Notes under the pieces: model-generated | Databases searched by the model: none | What the model saw: only the letters and a program-made list of their open reading frames with translations | What the model was told of the DNA's origin: nothing | From: Campanula takesimana | Taxonomy: Eukaryota; Streptophyta; Magnoliopsida; Asterales; Campanulaceae | NCBI GenBank assembly: GCA_026119855.1 | Contig: JAOWBW010001463.1 | Span: forward strand, 62,001-126,000 | DNA: 64,000 nucleotides | Reading direction: 5' to 3' | Part shown: in pieces, positions 1 to 9,812 of the stretch | Position numbering within the stretch: the stretch's first letter is position 1 | How the letters are laid out: each line of letters starts with the position of its first letter | Translations under genes and position numbers: made by a program

Positions 1-198
1 GGTTTAAAACGATCTGGACGGATGTGGTATAACCGTCTCAGTGAATACTTGGCGAAAGAAGGATACAAGAATGATCCTATTTGCCCATGTATTTTTCATT
101 AGAAAATCTGTTTCAGGATTTGTTATAACGGCCATTTATGTTAATCTAAATGTTATTGGAAGTCCAGAAGAACTTTCAATAGTTGTTAAGCTGGAAAT
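1..198 (+). pseudogene. Copia reverse transcriptase fragment
   Basis: Frame 1 from base 1 reads as the middle of a Ty1/copia reverse transcriptase: a segment containing SGRMWYNRLSEYL then NDPICPCIF, the block that normally precedes the catalytic YVDD. A stop follows and the frame is lost near base 100. Related residues (SPEEL, just before 180) continue in another frame. No YVDD is readable. At about 198 the sequence jumps back to an upstream part of the polyprotein, so the fragment is out of order relative to the next one. The 5' part of the element lies outside the window. Confidence 0.75.
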
Positions 199-1020
199 GT
201 GCCTACGAGGATAGAACTCCCAGACGGAGTACTATCAGGAAGGCCAGTGATCTCACCTAACGAAATACATACCCCTGCCCAGAAGAGAGGGAGGCTAATT
301 GATTCCAAGGATTCGCAACCCCGTAAACGGGTGAGTGCACAAAAGTCGAATCCCGTTAGCGATAATAAAATTGGAATCTCATCCGATCTATCTCATGATA
401 TTGTTCCAGATTATGGATTCATTTGGAAAACGAAGTCGGGGGACGCCTCGACATTGACATCCATTTCTGAGAATAAAGAAATATCAGTTAGTCATGCATG
501 CATATATGAGATATGTAATCGGGATGGAACAATTATCAACGGTGTATTTACTTATACATTAGCAACTGAGATTATATGTGGTAATGATATTGAACCTCGC
601 TCCGTAAATGAGTGTAAACAAAGAATTGATTGGCCTAAATGAGAGAAAGCAATCCAGTCAAAGTTCGATTCCTTAAAGAAAAGAGGAGTGTTTGGACCAG
701 TAGTTCCTACACCTCTTAGGGTTATACCCGTGAGATATAAATGGGTATTTACGAGAAAAAGGAATGAGAGAAATGAGATTACGAGATATAAAGCTCGCCT
801 TGTGGTATAAGGTTTCTCTCAACGGCTTGGGATTGACTTTGATAAAACATACTCTCACGTTATGGAAGTTATTAGATTCTGATATTTTGTCAGATAATGA
901 TCCAGCAGATCAGAAGTCAAGACAACTGCGGCGACTGATTCACGAAGTCACTACCTAAAGCCACTTTTGAGAAGTATATGAAAACAATTGGCTTACGCAG
1001 ATTGTTAGAGCTTCCACCCT
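199..1020 (+). pseudogene. Copia polyprotein remnant: integrase-RT linker, RT N-terminus, extreme C-terminus
   Basis: A 147-codon open stretch (199-642) resembles the linker between integrase and RT in TNT-type plant copia polyproteins: RIELPDG, then KRGRLIDSKDSQPRKR, then ATEI...ND...EPRSVNECKQRIDWPK. Bases 643-850 continue into the RT N-terminus with stops and frame changes (fragments of VFGPVV, YKWVF, ITRYKARLV). The rest of RT and almost all RNase H are missing; only a C-terminal piece (SLPKATFEKYMKTIGLRRLLEL) is readable at about 945-1015. The order RT-middle, linker, RT-start, C-terminus means a duplication or recombination plus an internal deletion. Not a host gene. Confidence 0.75.
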
Positions 1021-1440
1021 TGTAGTTTTTAGGAGGAGTATCCAGACGATACTCAGATTTCATTGTACTCTTTTTCCTTTGCGAGGGGTTATTTTTCCCA
1101 CCGGGGTTTGTTACCCGCCAAGGTTTTAACGAGGCAATGAGCGTTTATTGAAAAGATTGTGAGTTGTACTCTTTTCCTTCGAGATTATTTTTCCTAAAGG
1201 GTTTTTGCTCGGAAGGTTTTTAATGAGGCAACACGTGCGGCACAATTACCATTCAATAGGAATCTCCAAGGAAGAGTAGGCGACTAAGAGATCGCGAGTA
1301 ATGTTTTGTTCAAGAGGAGCATCATGAAGCTAAGAAATCGTGTACTCTTTTTCCTTCACTAGAGTTTTTATCCCACAGGGTTTTTCTCTGGTAAGGTTTT
1401 AATGAGGCATGCTACTTAGCTGCGGACATCCAAGGGGGAG
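1021..1440 (+). other. 3' untranslated part of the copia remnant with polypurine tract
   Basis: Non-coding bridge between the pol C-terminus and the LTR. It holds three related direct repeats (about 1066-1150, 1166-1230 and 1339-1412), each with a TTTTTCCTT block, a GGGTTTT block and a GGTTTTAA-GAGGCA ending. The polypurine tract CCAAGGGGGAG (1430-1440) directly abuts the LTR. Confidence 0.7.
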
Positions 1441-1811
1441 TGTTATAATATATTATTATGTGGATGTCCTTTGAACCAGAAGTGTACAAGAGAAGCTTTG
1501 CAAGATTATCTTTCGCGAAGCTTACGAAGGAAACTTTGTAAATATCTTCAGTGAAGCTTACTAGGGAAGCTTGGTAAATATCTTCAGAGAAGCTTACAAA
1601 GGAAGCCTTACTAAAGGATAGTATTTATCCTTATGGAAGCTTATAGAGGAAGCCAATTTTCACCTATAAATAGTAGGCTCTGGTTTTCATTTCAATATAC
1701 TTCAGAAGTTCTTAACTTCTATCTTTCTCTCTTGTACACTCTCTCTATAATAGTCTTGAAATAAAATATTATCTATTGAGATTATGCTCTTGGTTCTTTA
1801 GTTTTATAACA
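1441..1811 (+). repeat. 3' LTR of the first copia element (371 bp)
   Basis: Starts TGTTATAA and ends TTATAACA, a perfect 8 bp terminal inverted repeat, directly after a polypurine tract. A TATA box (CCTATAAATAG, 1663-1673) fits U3/R. Upstream of it U3 carries repeated AAGCTT-type hexamers starting at 1518/1531, 1554/1567, 1590/1603 and 1637/1650: pairs 13 bp apart, with pairs 36, 36 and 47 bp apart. The matching 5' LTR is not in the window. Confidence 0.85.
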
Positions 1812-2040
1812 GTATTTTATTTTACTTTACTTTTATTTTATGAAATGATTTGAAGATAAGGTCTTCAATTCCAATGCATGATTCATCAAAAGTAATCCAA
1901 CGTATTTTATGCTATTATTTTATATATATTCAGCTTAGACTAAAATAAATTGCTCTATTTTATGACTCATATACATCATTACATAAATTCTATTTCCTTT
2001 GCACCAAATATCATACATAAATATAGGAGTATCTTGTAAG
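1812..2040. other. AT-rich spacer, no gene seen
   Basis: AT-rich sequence between two retrotransposon insertions; no reading frame, RNA or repeat recognised. Its last bases (2036-2040, GTAAG) are the left target duplication of the next element. Confidence 0.6.
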
Positions 2041-2042
2041 TA

Positions 2043-2320
2043 TGAGAATAGGCAAAAGTATTTTCTTATTCACAATGAATGAATATTTATAGTACAAGTA
2101 AATTCACAATAATATGCTACGATCTAGTTTCCTAAACTCTATACAATTATGTATGGACAGAATCACTAAAATAAGGAAAAGATATAGATACATAAAATAG
2201 GAAACTTGTGAACCAAGAAACCCTAGGAAACCCTAGGGTGCGGCGGCTATACTGGAACCGGGTGGGTGCACCGGTGGGTGTACTGAAGCCGATGGTGTGT
2301 GGGTGAGTGTATCTTTAACA
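2043..2320 (-). repeat. LTR 1 of the three-LTR locus (3' LTR of body A)
   Basis: Begins TGTTAAAG on the minus strand at 2320, directly after a G-rich polypurine tract (GCGGGGGAA, read from plus 2321-2329), and ends TTCTCA at 2043. It contains the palindromic block AAACCCTAGGAAACCCTAGG (about 2217-2236), resembling doubled telo-boxes. Confidence 0.9.
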
Positions 2321-3616
2321 TTCCCCCGCAAGATGGACGAACTCTGGAGAAGACCAATCTTGGAAATAAGTTGAGAGACAGAGATAGACGCCATCCTCAA
2401 GGTGTCCATGGAGAAGGGTTTGACTCGTTGCTTTGTCCTTAAGAAAAAAAGAAGAGTGTGAGAACTCAATGGTAGCATTGTTATCGAGACAGAGCTGAGA
2501 GACAGAGAGAATATTACGAGAGATGAGAGGGACGTGCAAGACATTATTAAAGATGAGTGAAGAGGAAGAGAAAGAACCTATGTGAGAAATTGGAAGAGAT
2601 GAGCCATCCCCGATGATAACGTCATTACTGCCATTGTAGGGTGAATGGAGGGCAAGGTTAGAGAGGTCGTTGGTGATGTGGTTTGTTGCACCACTGTCAA
2701 GAAGTCATGGTTTTGGGGCTGGAGGGTTTTGAACGGTGGCGGTGTTGGCTTGAGGGGAAGTGTTGGAGGTACGGTTGGGGCGGTTGGAGGCGGGGCGGGT
2801 TTGAGCGGCGAAAGCGGTGGTGGGGAGAGGGGTAGGAGAGGGGTGTTGTTTGAGGGTAAGTTCATGTTGGATGAGTTTTTCATGTAGAGCATCAAAGGAT
2901 ATGGGATTGTCACGGGCACGGGTGGAGTCAATGACGGGTTTATAGACGTGGTAGTCTAAGCCTTTAAGAATTGTGGAGATGATGTCTTCGGGGTCCATGG
3001 GTTTTCCTAGAATGGCGAGTTTGTCAGTGTAGGATTTGACAGAATTCATATAGTCAGAGATGGATAGGGTGTGTTTGGTGAGGTTGGCAAGGTTGTCTTT
3101 AAGTTGCAAGATGTGGCCACGAGAGGGGTTGGCATATGTGGTTTTTAGAGTAGTCCAAGCTTCGTGAGAGGTGGAAGCTTGATGTATGAGAGGGGCAACA
3201 GTGGGGTCTAAGGTGCCAATGAGAGCTCCAAGGAGGAGGCTGTCTTGGCGGCTCCATGTGATGGCGGCCGGGTTTTGGGTAGTGGTGGTTGTGGCGGGTT
3301 TAGCAGCCACGTCACCGGAGGCGGCGACGGCAGGAGTGGTGATGGTGATGGTGTCATCGGGTTTGGGGTAAGTACCATCAACATATTTTAGGAGGTCAAG
3401 ACCAAAGAGGATGGACGTGATTTGAGACGCCCAGGTTAGGTAGGTTAGTGGTGTGAGGATGCGGCACATGGAAAGGTTAACAAGGATGAGAGGATGCTCC
3501 GGTTGGGCGGAGTTGGGAATAGTGGAGGTGGCGGTGGCCATGGAGAGTGTTGAAGTGGGTTGGCCGAAAAAAATTAGAGAAGGGGTAGGGTTGGATCTTT
3601 TTAGCTCTATACCATA
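2321..3616 (-). pseudogene. Body A: deletion derivative with gag and protease start
   Basis: Reading starts at 3541 (minus) with a UBN2-type gag nearly identical to that of body B. Changes relative to B: a small in-frame deletion after RPASNR, and a TGG-to-TGA nonsense change where B has KPWLLDSGA, so the gag frame stops at 2705 just before the protease motif. Protease sequence (DSGATNHIT, later HVPLISRNILSVSQL) is still readable past the stop, then a 1-base insertion near 2432 shifts the frame. Near 2380 the body jumps straight to sequence matching B near 3950. GAG-pre-integrase, integrase, RT and RNase H are absent. The primer site (minus TGGTATAGAGCT, plus 3603-3614) and polypurine tract remain, so it could be a trans-mobilised non-autonomous copy. 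Confidence 0.85.
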
Positions 3617-3894
3617 TGAGAATAGGCAAAAGTATTTTCTTATTCACAATGAATGAATATTTATAGTACAAGTAAATTCACAATAATATGCTACGATCTA
3701 GTTTCCTAAACTCTATACAATTATGTATGGACAGAATCACTAAAATAAGGAAAAGATATAGATACATAAAATAGGAAACTTGTGAACCAAGAAACCCTAG
3801 GAAACCCTAGGGTGCGGCGGCTATACTGGAACCGGGTGGGTGCACCGGTTGGTGTACTGAAGCCGATGGTGTGTGGGTGAGTGTATCTTTAACA
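3617..3894 (-). repeat. LTR 2, shared by bodies A and B
   Basis: Middle LTR: 5' LTR of body A and 3' LTR of body B. Differs from the outer two by one base near 3850 (GGTTGG instead of GGTGGG). Flanked by the body A primer site on one side and the body B polypurine tract on the other. Confidence 0.9.
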
Positions 3895-5297
3895 TTCCCC
3901 CGCAAGATGGACGAACTCTGGAGAAGACCAATCTTGGAAATAAGTTGAGAAAACCGAAGGCGGGCAAGTGGTTTGGTGAGCACATCCGCAAGTTGATCGT
4001 CACCAGAAATGTGTTGAACACGAAGGCTGCCAGAGTGTACCATTTCGCGCACAAAGTGAAAGGATAAGGCAACATGCTTCATGCGAGAATGAAACACCGG
4101 GTTGGCAGAGTAAGTGGTAGCACTGAGGTTGTCGCAGTAGACAGTGGGTGGAGAGGAGGAAATACCGAGCTCTTGGAGAAGATTACGAATCCAGATTACC
4201 TCCGCAGCAGTATCAGTAATGGCTCGAAATTCAGCCTCAGTGGAAGACCGGGCAAGGGTGCGTTGCTTTCGGGAAGACCAAGCAACGAGATTGCGACCAA
4301 GATAGACTAAGTACCCAGTAGTGGAGACATAATCATCTTTGTCACCAGCCCAGTCAGCATCACAAAAAGCATGAAGTGAAGGCGGACTAGTGGCAAACAG
4401 CTGAAGGCCGAGATGCATTGTGCCATGAAGATAACGAAGAAGACGTTTGAGAGCAGTCCAATGAGTGTGGTGTGGGTTTTTCATGAACTGAGCTAATTTG
4501 TTGACAGAAAAGGTGATATCAGGACGAGTGAAGGAGAGGTATTGAAGACTACCAACGATAGCCCGATAAGTGGTGGGGTCGGTGGGTGGGGTAGCAGCCG
4601 ATGAGTGGGTAAGGGCCGGAGAGGTGACCATGGGAGTGGGTAGGGGTTTTGAATCAATCATGTGATGACGGGTGAGGAGGTCATGAACATATTTTGTTTG
4701 AGAGAGAAACAGACCATTTTTGTTGGGAGTGACTTCAACACCAAGAAAATAGGAGAGTGGACCAAGGTCTTTGAGAGAGAAACGTGTGGAAAGACTGGTG
4801 ATGAAAGAAGTAAGGAGAGAGGTGGAAGGACCAGTAACGATAATGTCATCGACATACACAAGAAGATAAAGAGGATTGGGAGAGTTTTTGAGAATAAAGA
4901 GAGAGGGGTCAGCTAAGGAAGGATGAAAGCCATAGGAGAGAAGGAAGGTTTTGAGTTCAGTGAACCAGGCACGTGGGGCTTGTTTGAGACCATAGATAGC
5001 CTTAGACAGGAGACAGACAAAGGTTGGGTTTTTAGAGTCAACGAAGCCAGAAGGTTGTGTCATAAACACAGTTTCAGAGAGAGAGCCTTGAAGAAAGGCA
5101 TTGTTAACATCAAGTTGGCGAAGAGGCCAGTGATTGGTTGTGGCAAGAGATAGAAGGAGGCGAACAGTAGCAGGTTTGACTACGGGACTAAAGGTTTCAG
5201 TGTAGTCAATGCCAGGTTGTTGATGAAAGCCCTTAGCGATAAGGCGGGCTTTGTACTTTTGAATGGTGTTGTCAGGATTGTACTTGATGCGAAAAAC
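3807..5297 (-). pseudogene. Body B reverse transcriptase and RNase H
   Basis: Copia RT-RNase H. RT motifs read in order: QLDVNNAFLQG (first catalytic Asp), YGLKQAPRAW, then YVDDII with the catalytic Asp pair. RNase H follows with CDADWAGD, STEAEFRA and CDNLSA, then QLADVLTKPL near the C-terminus. The frame is open from 5297 into the LTR, where the last codons lie. Upstream, plus 5298-5300 is a TGA in place of the conserved Trp of CKWVF, separating it from the RT N-terminus (KYKARLIAKG is readable near 5255). One nonsense change in otherwise good sequence suggests a recently inactivated copy. Confidence 0.85.
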
Positions 5298-5589
5298 TCA
5301 TTTGCATCCAACAATATTATGGGCGGTGGTAGATGGGACAAGAGACCAAGTGTTGTTGTGAGTTAGGGCCTGGTATTCTTCAATCATGGCATCACGCCAG
5401 TGGGGAATAGAGAGAGCTTGTTTTGTGGTGGTGGGAAGGCTCGTAGGGGAGGAAAGAAGGGAGAGGTTGGCATATTTAGGGTTGGGTTTGGTGATGCCAT
5501 GGGATAAGCGGGTGGTAATGGTTCGGGCAGGAGCTGGTGGGGGAGGGGGTGTAGGAGTGGGATCGGGTGAGGGTAGATGGTTAGTCGGG

Positions 5590-6720
5590 CTAGGGGAGGG
5601 TGAGTGAGGAGTCCGATCGGGTGGAGGGGGGGTCCGGGCGTGTTAAGGGTTGGTTCGGACGGGTTTGGGTTGGGTCCGGGTGAGGCTGGAGAGGGTGGTC
5701 CGGGCGGGTTGGAGAGGGGTCCGGGCAGAGTAGAAGGGGGTCCGGACGGGTGCAAGGGTGTTGAGGATGGAGGTTGAGGAGGTGGGGTAGTAGAGGGTAT
5801 GGGGAGAAATAGAGTGTGCCAGTCGGAAGGGGAGGGGTGGGGGTGGAAGAAGGTGGGGAGATGAGAGAGTTATAAGGGAAGGTGTTTTCAACGAACCGAA
5901 CATGACGAGATGTGTAGACCCGATGAGAAAGTAGGTCGAGACAATAGTAGGCACTTTGGGTAGGTGAGTAACCAACAAATATGCAAGGTAGGGACTTGGG
6001 GGCCAGTTTGTGAGGAGCATATGGGCGAAGCCAGGGATAACATAGACATCCAAAGCTTCGCAATTTTGTGTAGTTGGGAGGGGGTTGAAAAAGGCGAAGG
6101 TAGGGAGACTCATTGTGAAGAGTAGGTGTTGGCATGCGGTTGATGAGGTAGGTGGCAGTGGTGAAGGCAAGTGGCCACAGAGTGAGAGGTAGTTTGGCAT
6201 GAGATAAGAGGGTGAGGCCAGTTTCAACAATATGACGATGACGACGCTCTGCATACCCATTGTGTTCGGGTGTATGAGGCGGAGTGGTGAGATGGGTGAT
6301 GCCGTTTGAGGCTAGGGTGGGTGTGAGTTTAATATATTCGCCACCATTGTTAGAGTAGATTTGTTTGATGGGGCGTTGAAAGTACTTTTCGACTAGGGTT
6401 TTGAAGCGAAGAAAGGCGGTAAAGGTGTCAGATTTGTGTTTAAGAGGATAGAACCACATGTATTTGGTGTAGTGGTCGACAAAAATGACATAGTATTTGA
6501 AGTGATCAAAAGAGTGAATAGGAGAGGTCCATACATCAGAGAAAATAAGATCAAGAGGAGCATGAGAAATTAGAGAAGAAATAGCAAAAGGAAGTTTGTG
6601 GCTTTTATTAATATAACATGAATTACACGGAGAAATACTGGAAGAGACAGATAAATTAAAACGACTACGAAGTAAATTAAGGATAGAGGGGGAGGGATGT
6701 CCTAATCTATGATGCCACAA
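5590..6720 (-). pseudogene. Body B GAG-pre-integrase and integrase
   Basis: Begins WHHRLGHPS, then CNSCYINKSHKLPF (His-Cys zinc-binding GAG-pre-integrase). Integrase core: first Asp in IFSDVWTSP; the second catalytic position reads YSNNGGEY, where the family has DNGGEY, so Asp is replaced by Asn; the Glu lies in HNGYAERRHRH. The C-terminal domain (LRSFGCLCYPWLRPY, CIFVGYSP) is present. The tail from about 5860 down is a Pro/Ser/Thr-rich linker of degenerate repeats (plus strand shows repeated GGTCCGG). The frame differs by one base from the protease frame, so a frameshift separates them. Catalytically dead as read. Confidence 0.85.
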
Positions 6721-7940
6721 TTGAGAGGAGAGTATGCGGGAGTGAGCTTGATGGGGCGGAGGGTGCCAGAGATAAACGCCATCCTCAAGGTGTCCATGGA
6801 GAAGGGTTTGACTCGTTGCTTGTCCTTAAGAAAAAAAGAAGAGTGTAAGAACTCAATGGTAGCATTGTTATCGAGACAGAGCTGAGAGACAGAGAGAATA
6901 TTACGAGAGATGAGAGGGACGTGCAAGACATTATTAAAGATGAGTGAAGAGGAAGAGAAAGAACCTATGTGAGAAATTGGAAGAGATGAGCCATCCCCGA
7001 TGATAACGTCATCACTGCCATTGTAGGGTGAATGGAGGGCAAGGTTAGAGAGGTCGTTGGTGATGTGGTTTGTTGCACCACTGTCAAGAAGCCATGGTTT
7101 TAGGGTTGGAGGGTTTTGAACGGTGGCGGTGTTGGCTTGAGGGGAAGGGTTGGAGGTACGGTTGGGGCGGAAGTTGGTGCGGTTGGAGGCGGGGCGGGTT
7201 TGAGCGGCGAAAGCGGTGGTAGGGAGAGGGGTAGGAGAGGGGTGTTGTTTGAGGGTAAGTTCATGTTGGATGAGTTTTTCATGTAGAGCATCAAAGGAGA
7301 TGGGATTTTCATGGGGACGGGTGGAGTCAATGACGGGTTTATAGGCGTCGTAGTCTAAGCCTTTAAGAATTGTGGAGATGATGTCTTCGGGGTCCATTGG
7401 TTTTCCTAGAATGGCGAGTTTGTCAGTGTAGGATTTGACAGCATTCATATAGTCAGAGATGGATAGGGTGTGTTTGGTGAGGTTGGCAAGGTTGTCTTTA
7501 AGTTGCAAGATGTGGCCACGAGAGGGGTTGGCATATGTGGTTTTTAGAGTAGTCCAAGCTTCGTGAGAGGTGGAAGCTTGATGTATGAGAGGGGCAACAG
7601 TGGTGTCTAAGGTGCCAATGAGAGCTCCAAGGAGGAGGCTGTCTTGGCGGCTCCATGTGATGGCGGCCGGGTTTTGGGTAGTGGTGGTTGTGGCGGGTTT
7701 GGCAGCCACGTCACCGGAGGCGGCGACGGCAGGAGTGGTGATGGTGATGGTGTCATCGGGTTTGGGGTAAGTACCATCAACATATTTTAGGAGGTCAAGA
7801 CCAAAGAGGATGGACGTGATTTGAGACGCCCAGGTTAGGTAGGTTAGTGGTGTGAGGATGCGGCACATGGAAAGGTTAACAAGGATGAGAGGATGCTCCG
7901 GTTGGGCGGAGTTGGGAATAGTGGAGGTGGCGGTGGCCAT
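6702..7940 (-). pseudogene. Body B gag-protease (frameshifted before integrase)
   Basis: A 412-codon frame from ATG at 7940. The N-terminal half is a UBN2-family gag (LTYLTWASQITSILFG, WSRQDSLLLGALIGTL, ILQLKDNLANL). No CCHC zinc knuckle is visible between gag and protease; a Ser/Thr/Pro/Asn-rich linker is there instead. The aspartic protease motif is WLLDSGATNHIT, followed by HVPLISRNILSVSQL. The frame ends at 6702 after a shift over the sequence that, one base away, begins the integrase. The gag-protease part itself is intact. Confidence 0.85.
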
Positions 7941-8001
7941 GGAGAGTGTTGAAGTGGGTTGGCCGAAAAAAATTAGAGAAGGGGTAGGGTTGGATCTTTT
8001 T

Positions 8002-8013
8002 AGCTCTATACCA
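8002..8013 (-). other. Primer-binding site of body B
   Basis: The minus strand reads TGGTATAGAGCT immediately after LTR 3, a one-base-deleted form of the plant copia initiator-Met tRNA site TGGTATCAGAGC. The same site for body A is at 3603-3614. Confidence 0.7.
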
Positions 8014-8015
8014 TA

Positions 8016-8293
8016 TGAGAATAGGCAAAAGTATTTTCTTATTCACAATGAATGAATATTTATAGTACAAGTAAATTCACAATAATATGCTACGATCTAG
8101 TTTCCTAAACTCTATACAATTATGTATGGACAGAATCACTAAAATAAGGAAAAGATATAGATACATAAAATAGGAAACTTGTGAACCAAGAAACCCTAGG
8201 AAACCCTAGGGTGCGGCGGCTATACTGGAACCGGGTGGGTGCACCGGTGGGTGTACTGAAGCCGATGGTGTGTGGGTGAGTGTATCTTTAACA
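8016..8293 (-). repeat. LTR 3 of the three-LTR locus (5' LTR of body B)
   Basis: By eye identical to LTR 1. Followed at 8294-8300 by GTAAGTA, matching the left flank of the locus. Confidence 0.9.
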
Positions 8294-8643
8294 GTAAGTA
8301 CAAAGTCTCTACTTGTGTAATGTCGTTTATTTTTTCTCTTTGAACTGGTTTTTTTAATGGCATTGAAAGCGTCTGTCTGCATATTTATTTACATTTATAT
8401 TTATATTGATAATTATAATTACTATTACTTTAATATTGAAAGTTGTGTTAATTATATATATATGTGTGCGCGTTTGCGTTTGCCTATAAAAGTTTGATAG
8501 TATGTTTATGACTGAGTTTGAGACTCGTCGGTGCAGTTGGTGCTTATTACCATGGTATCACGGATAAATTTCACTTGTATCATAAAGTTTGGAGTTTTAT
8601 CTAAAAATCAATTGATAACGAAAGGAGCAACTAAAAATCTTTA
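8294..8643. other. AT-rich spacer, no gene seen
   Basis: AT-rich sequence with a short run of TA/TG dinucleotides near 8453-8470; no coding signal. Confidence 0.6.
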
Positions 8644-8645
8644 TA

Positions 8646-9240
8646 CTCCCTCCGTCCCATTTGAAGAAACACCATTTTGGTGATGGTACACAAATTAAGA
8701 AAAGTGATGAGTGTAAGAAGGGTTGTGAGAGGGAATAAGTTAGTGGGTATTACAAGTGGGGCCTACAATTTAAATACTACCTCCGTCCCAGTTCACTTGA
8801 CACTTATTTCCATTTTGGGCTGTCCCAGCTCACTTGACACTTCCCAAAATAGCATATTTTTTATAATTTTATATTCACTCTACCCTACCACTCATTCTCT
8901 CTCTTCATTTTCCACCACTCAATTTATTCAACTAACACTACTATTTACCTCACTCATTCTCTCTCTTCATTTTCTACCACACATTTTCCTTATTTTATTC
9001 ATTCTCCTTAATTATTGTGCTCACCTCATGGGTGTCAAGTGAGGTGGGACGGAGGGAGTATGTGAGAGGGGAAAGTTAGTGGGTATGACAAGTGAGCCCC
9101 ATAATTTAAGTATGTGAGAGGAAGAAGTGAGTGAGTATGACAAGTGGAGCCTACATTTTTTACCATTTTAGGACAGGATGAAGCTTTCAACGGGACACCC
9201 ATTTGGGTAAAAGGTGAAGCTTCAAATGGAACGGAGGGAG
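8646..9240. mobile_element. Stowaway-type MITE (outer), interrupted by another MITE
   Basis: Left end CTCCCTCCGTCCCATTTGAA, right end its near inverse TTCAAATGGAACGGAGGGAG, flanked by TA at 8644-8645 and 9241-9242. This is the Stowaway signature. The body is split by a second Stowaway at 8777-9058. Confidence 0.85.
8777..9058. mobile_element. Stowaway-type MITE (inner, nested)
   Basis: Left end CTACCTCCGTCCCAGTTCAC; the right end is its near inverse GTGAGGTGGGACGGAGGGAG; TA at 8775-8776 and 9059-9060. A 282 bp element inserted in the outer MITE. Reading frames here are translations of the MITE, not genes. Confidence 0.85.
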
Positions 9241-9552
9241 TATAGTCAATGCATGACTTGTTAATTTTAGATGTGGGATAATTTTAACACGCCCCTTCAC
9301 ACGTACCCGAACATTAGACTTACATATGGACATATATGTGTAGCGCGCAGTTGAATCACCATGGATCTCTTTTTGGACTCGCACGATTTTTTTTAAAAAT
9401 CAAAAATAAAAAATCGTCGTGGGCCTTTTTTCGAGCTCGCTCGTGTAAAAATCCTGTTATGATATCATGATAAAGTATGAGGTTCAATCTCAGAAATAAT
9501 TGGCTTTGAGAGAAGTAACCCAACATCTTATATAGTCAACGCATGGGTTGTT
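9241..9552. repeat. Dispersed-repeat remnant between two short direct repeats
   Basis: Bases 9242-9266 (TATAGTCAATGCATGACTTG onward) recur at about 9533-9557 with few changes, about 291 bp apart. Between them is a region with ACACGCCCC and several GAGCTCGC-like blocks. I recognise no coding capacity. Confidence 0.45.
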
Positions 9553-9812
9553 AATTCTCCATTGCGCTCATCACTTGTTACGCAAAAACAATCATCAAAA
9601 AACATTTTGGAAAGGAATATGACCTTAACCTCTTGAGGTTTTATGCCGGCCAAATATTTGTCTCAAAAGGCTTTCCTCGTTACATCCTTGTGCCTATTTC
9701 AATCTAACTTAATTCAATCCTTATAATTATATTCCATATTACCCTCCATAAACCAAACATTCTTAGTTTTCCTTTTTTAGCACTTCATTGTTGTTTCTAC
9801 CAAATCATCTAC

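Larger units (their letters stand above)
2041..8293 (-). mobile_element. Three-LTR copia locus: LTR-body A-LTR-body B-LTR
   Basis: Three LTRs of the same length lie at 2043-2320, 3617-3894 and 8016-8293, all minus strand. Between the first two is body A (1.3 kb, gag and part of protease only); between the last two is body B (4.1 kb, gag to RNase H). GTAAG(TA) occurs immediately left (2036-2042) and right (8294-8300) of the whole block, so the compound occupies a single insertion site. By eye the outer LTRs are identical and the middle one differs by one base near 3850, so the insertion is recent. This fits unequal recombination, or packaging of two RNAs, between an autonomous copy and its deletion derivative. 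The exact LTR end is uncertain by the 2 bp TA shared with the primer-site flank. Confidence 0.9.

Noticed and set aside
199..642. 147-codon open frame as a host gene
   Set aside because: It matches the copia linker between integrase and RT (EPRSVNECKQRIDWPK) and lies inside an LTR element.
2645..3656. Plus-strand frames over gag of body A, and the same over body B (7585-8055)
   Set aside because: Antisense shadows of the minus-strand gag frames, duplicated because the elements are duplicated.
8677..9042. 121-codon frame on the plus strand
   Set aside because: Runs through two nested Stowaway MITEs; low-complexity Leu/Phe/His product.
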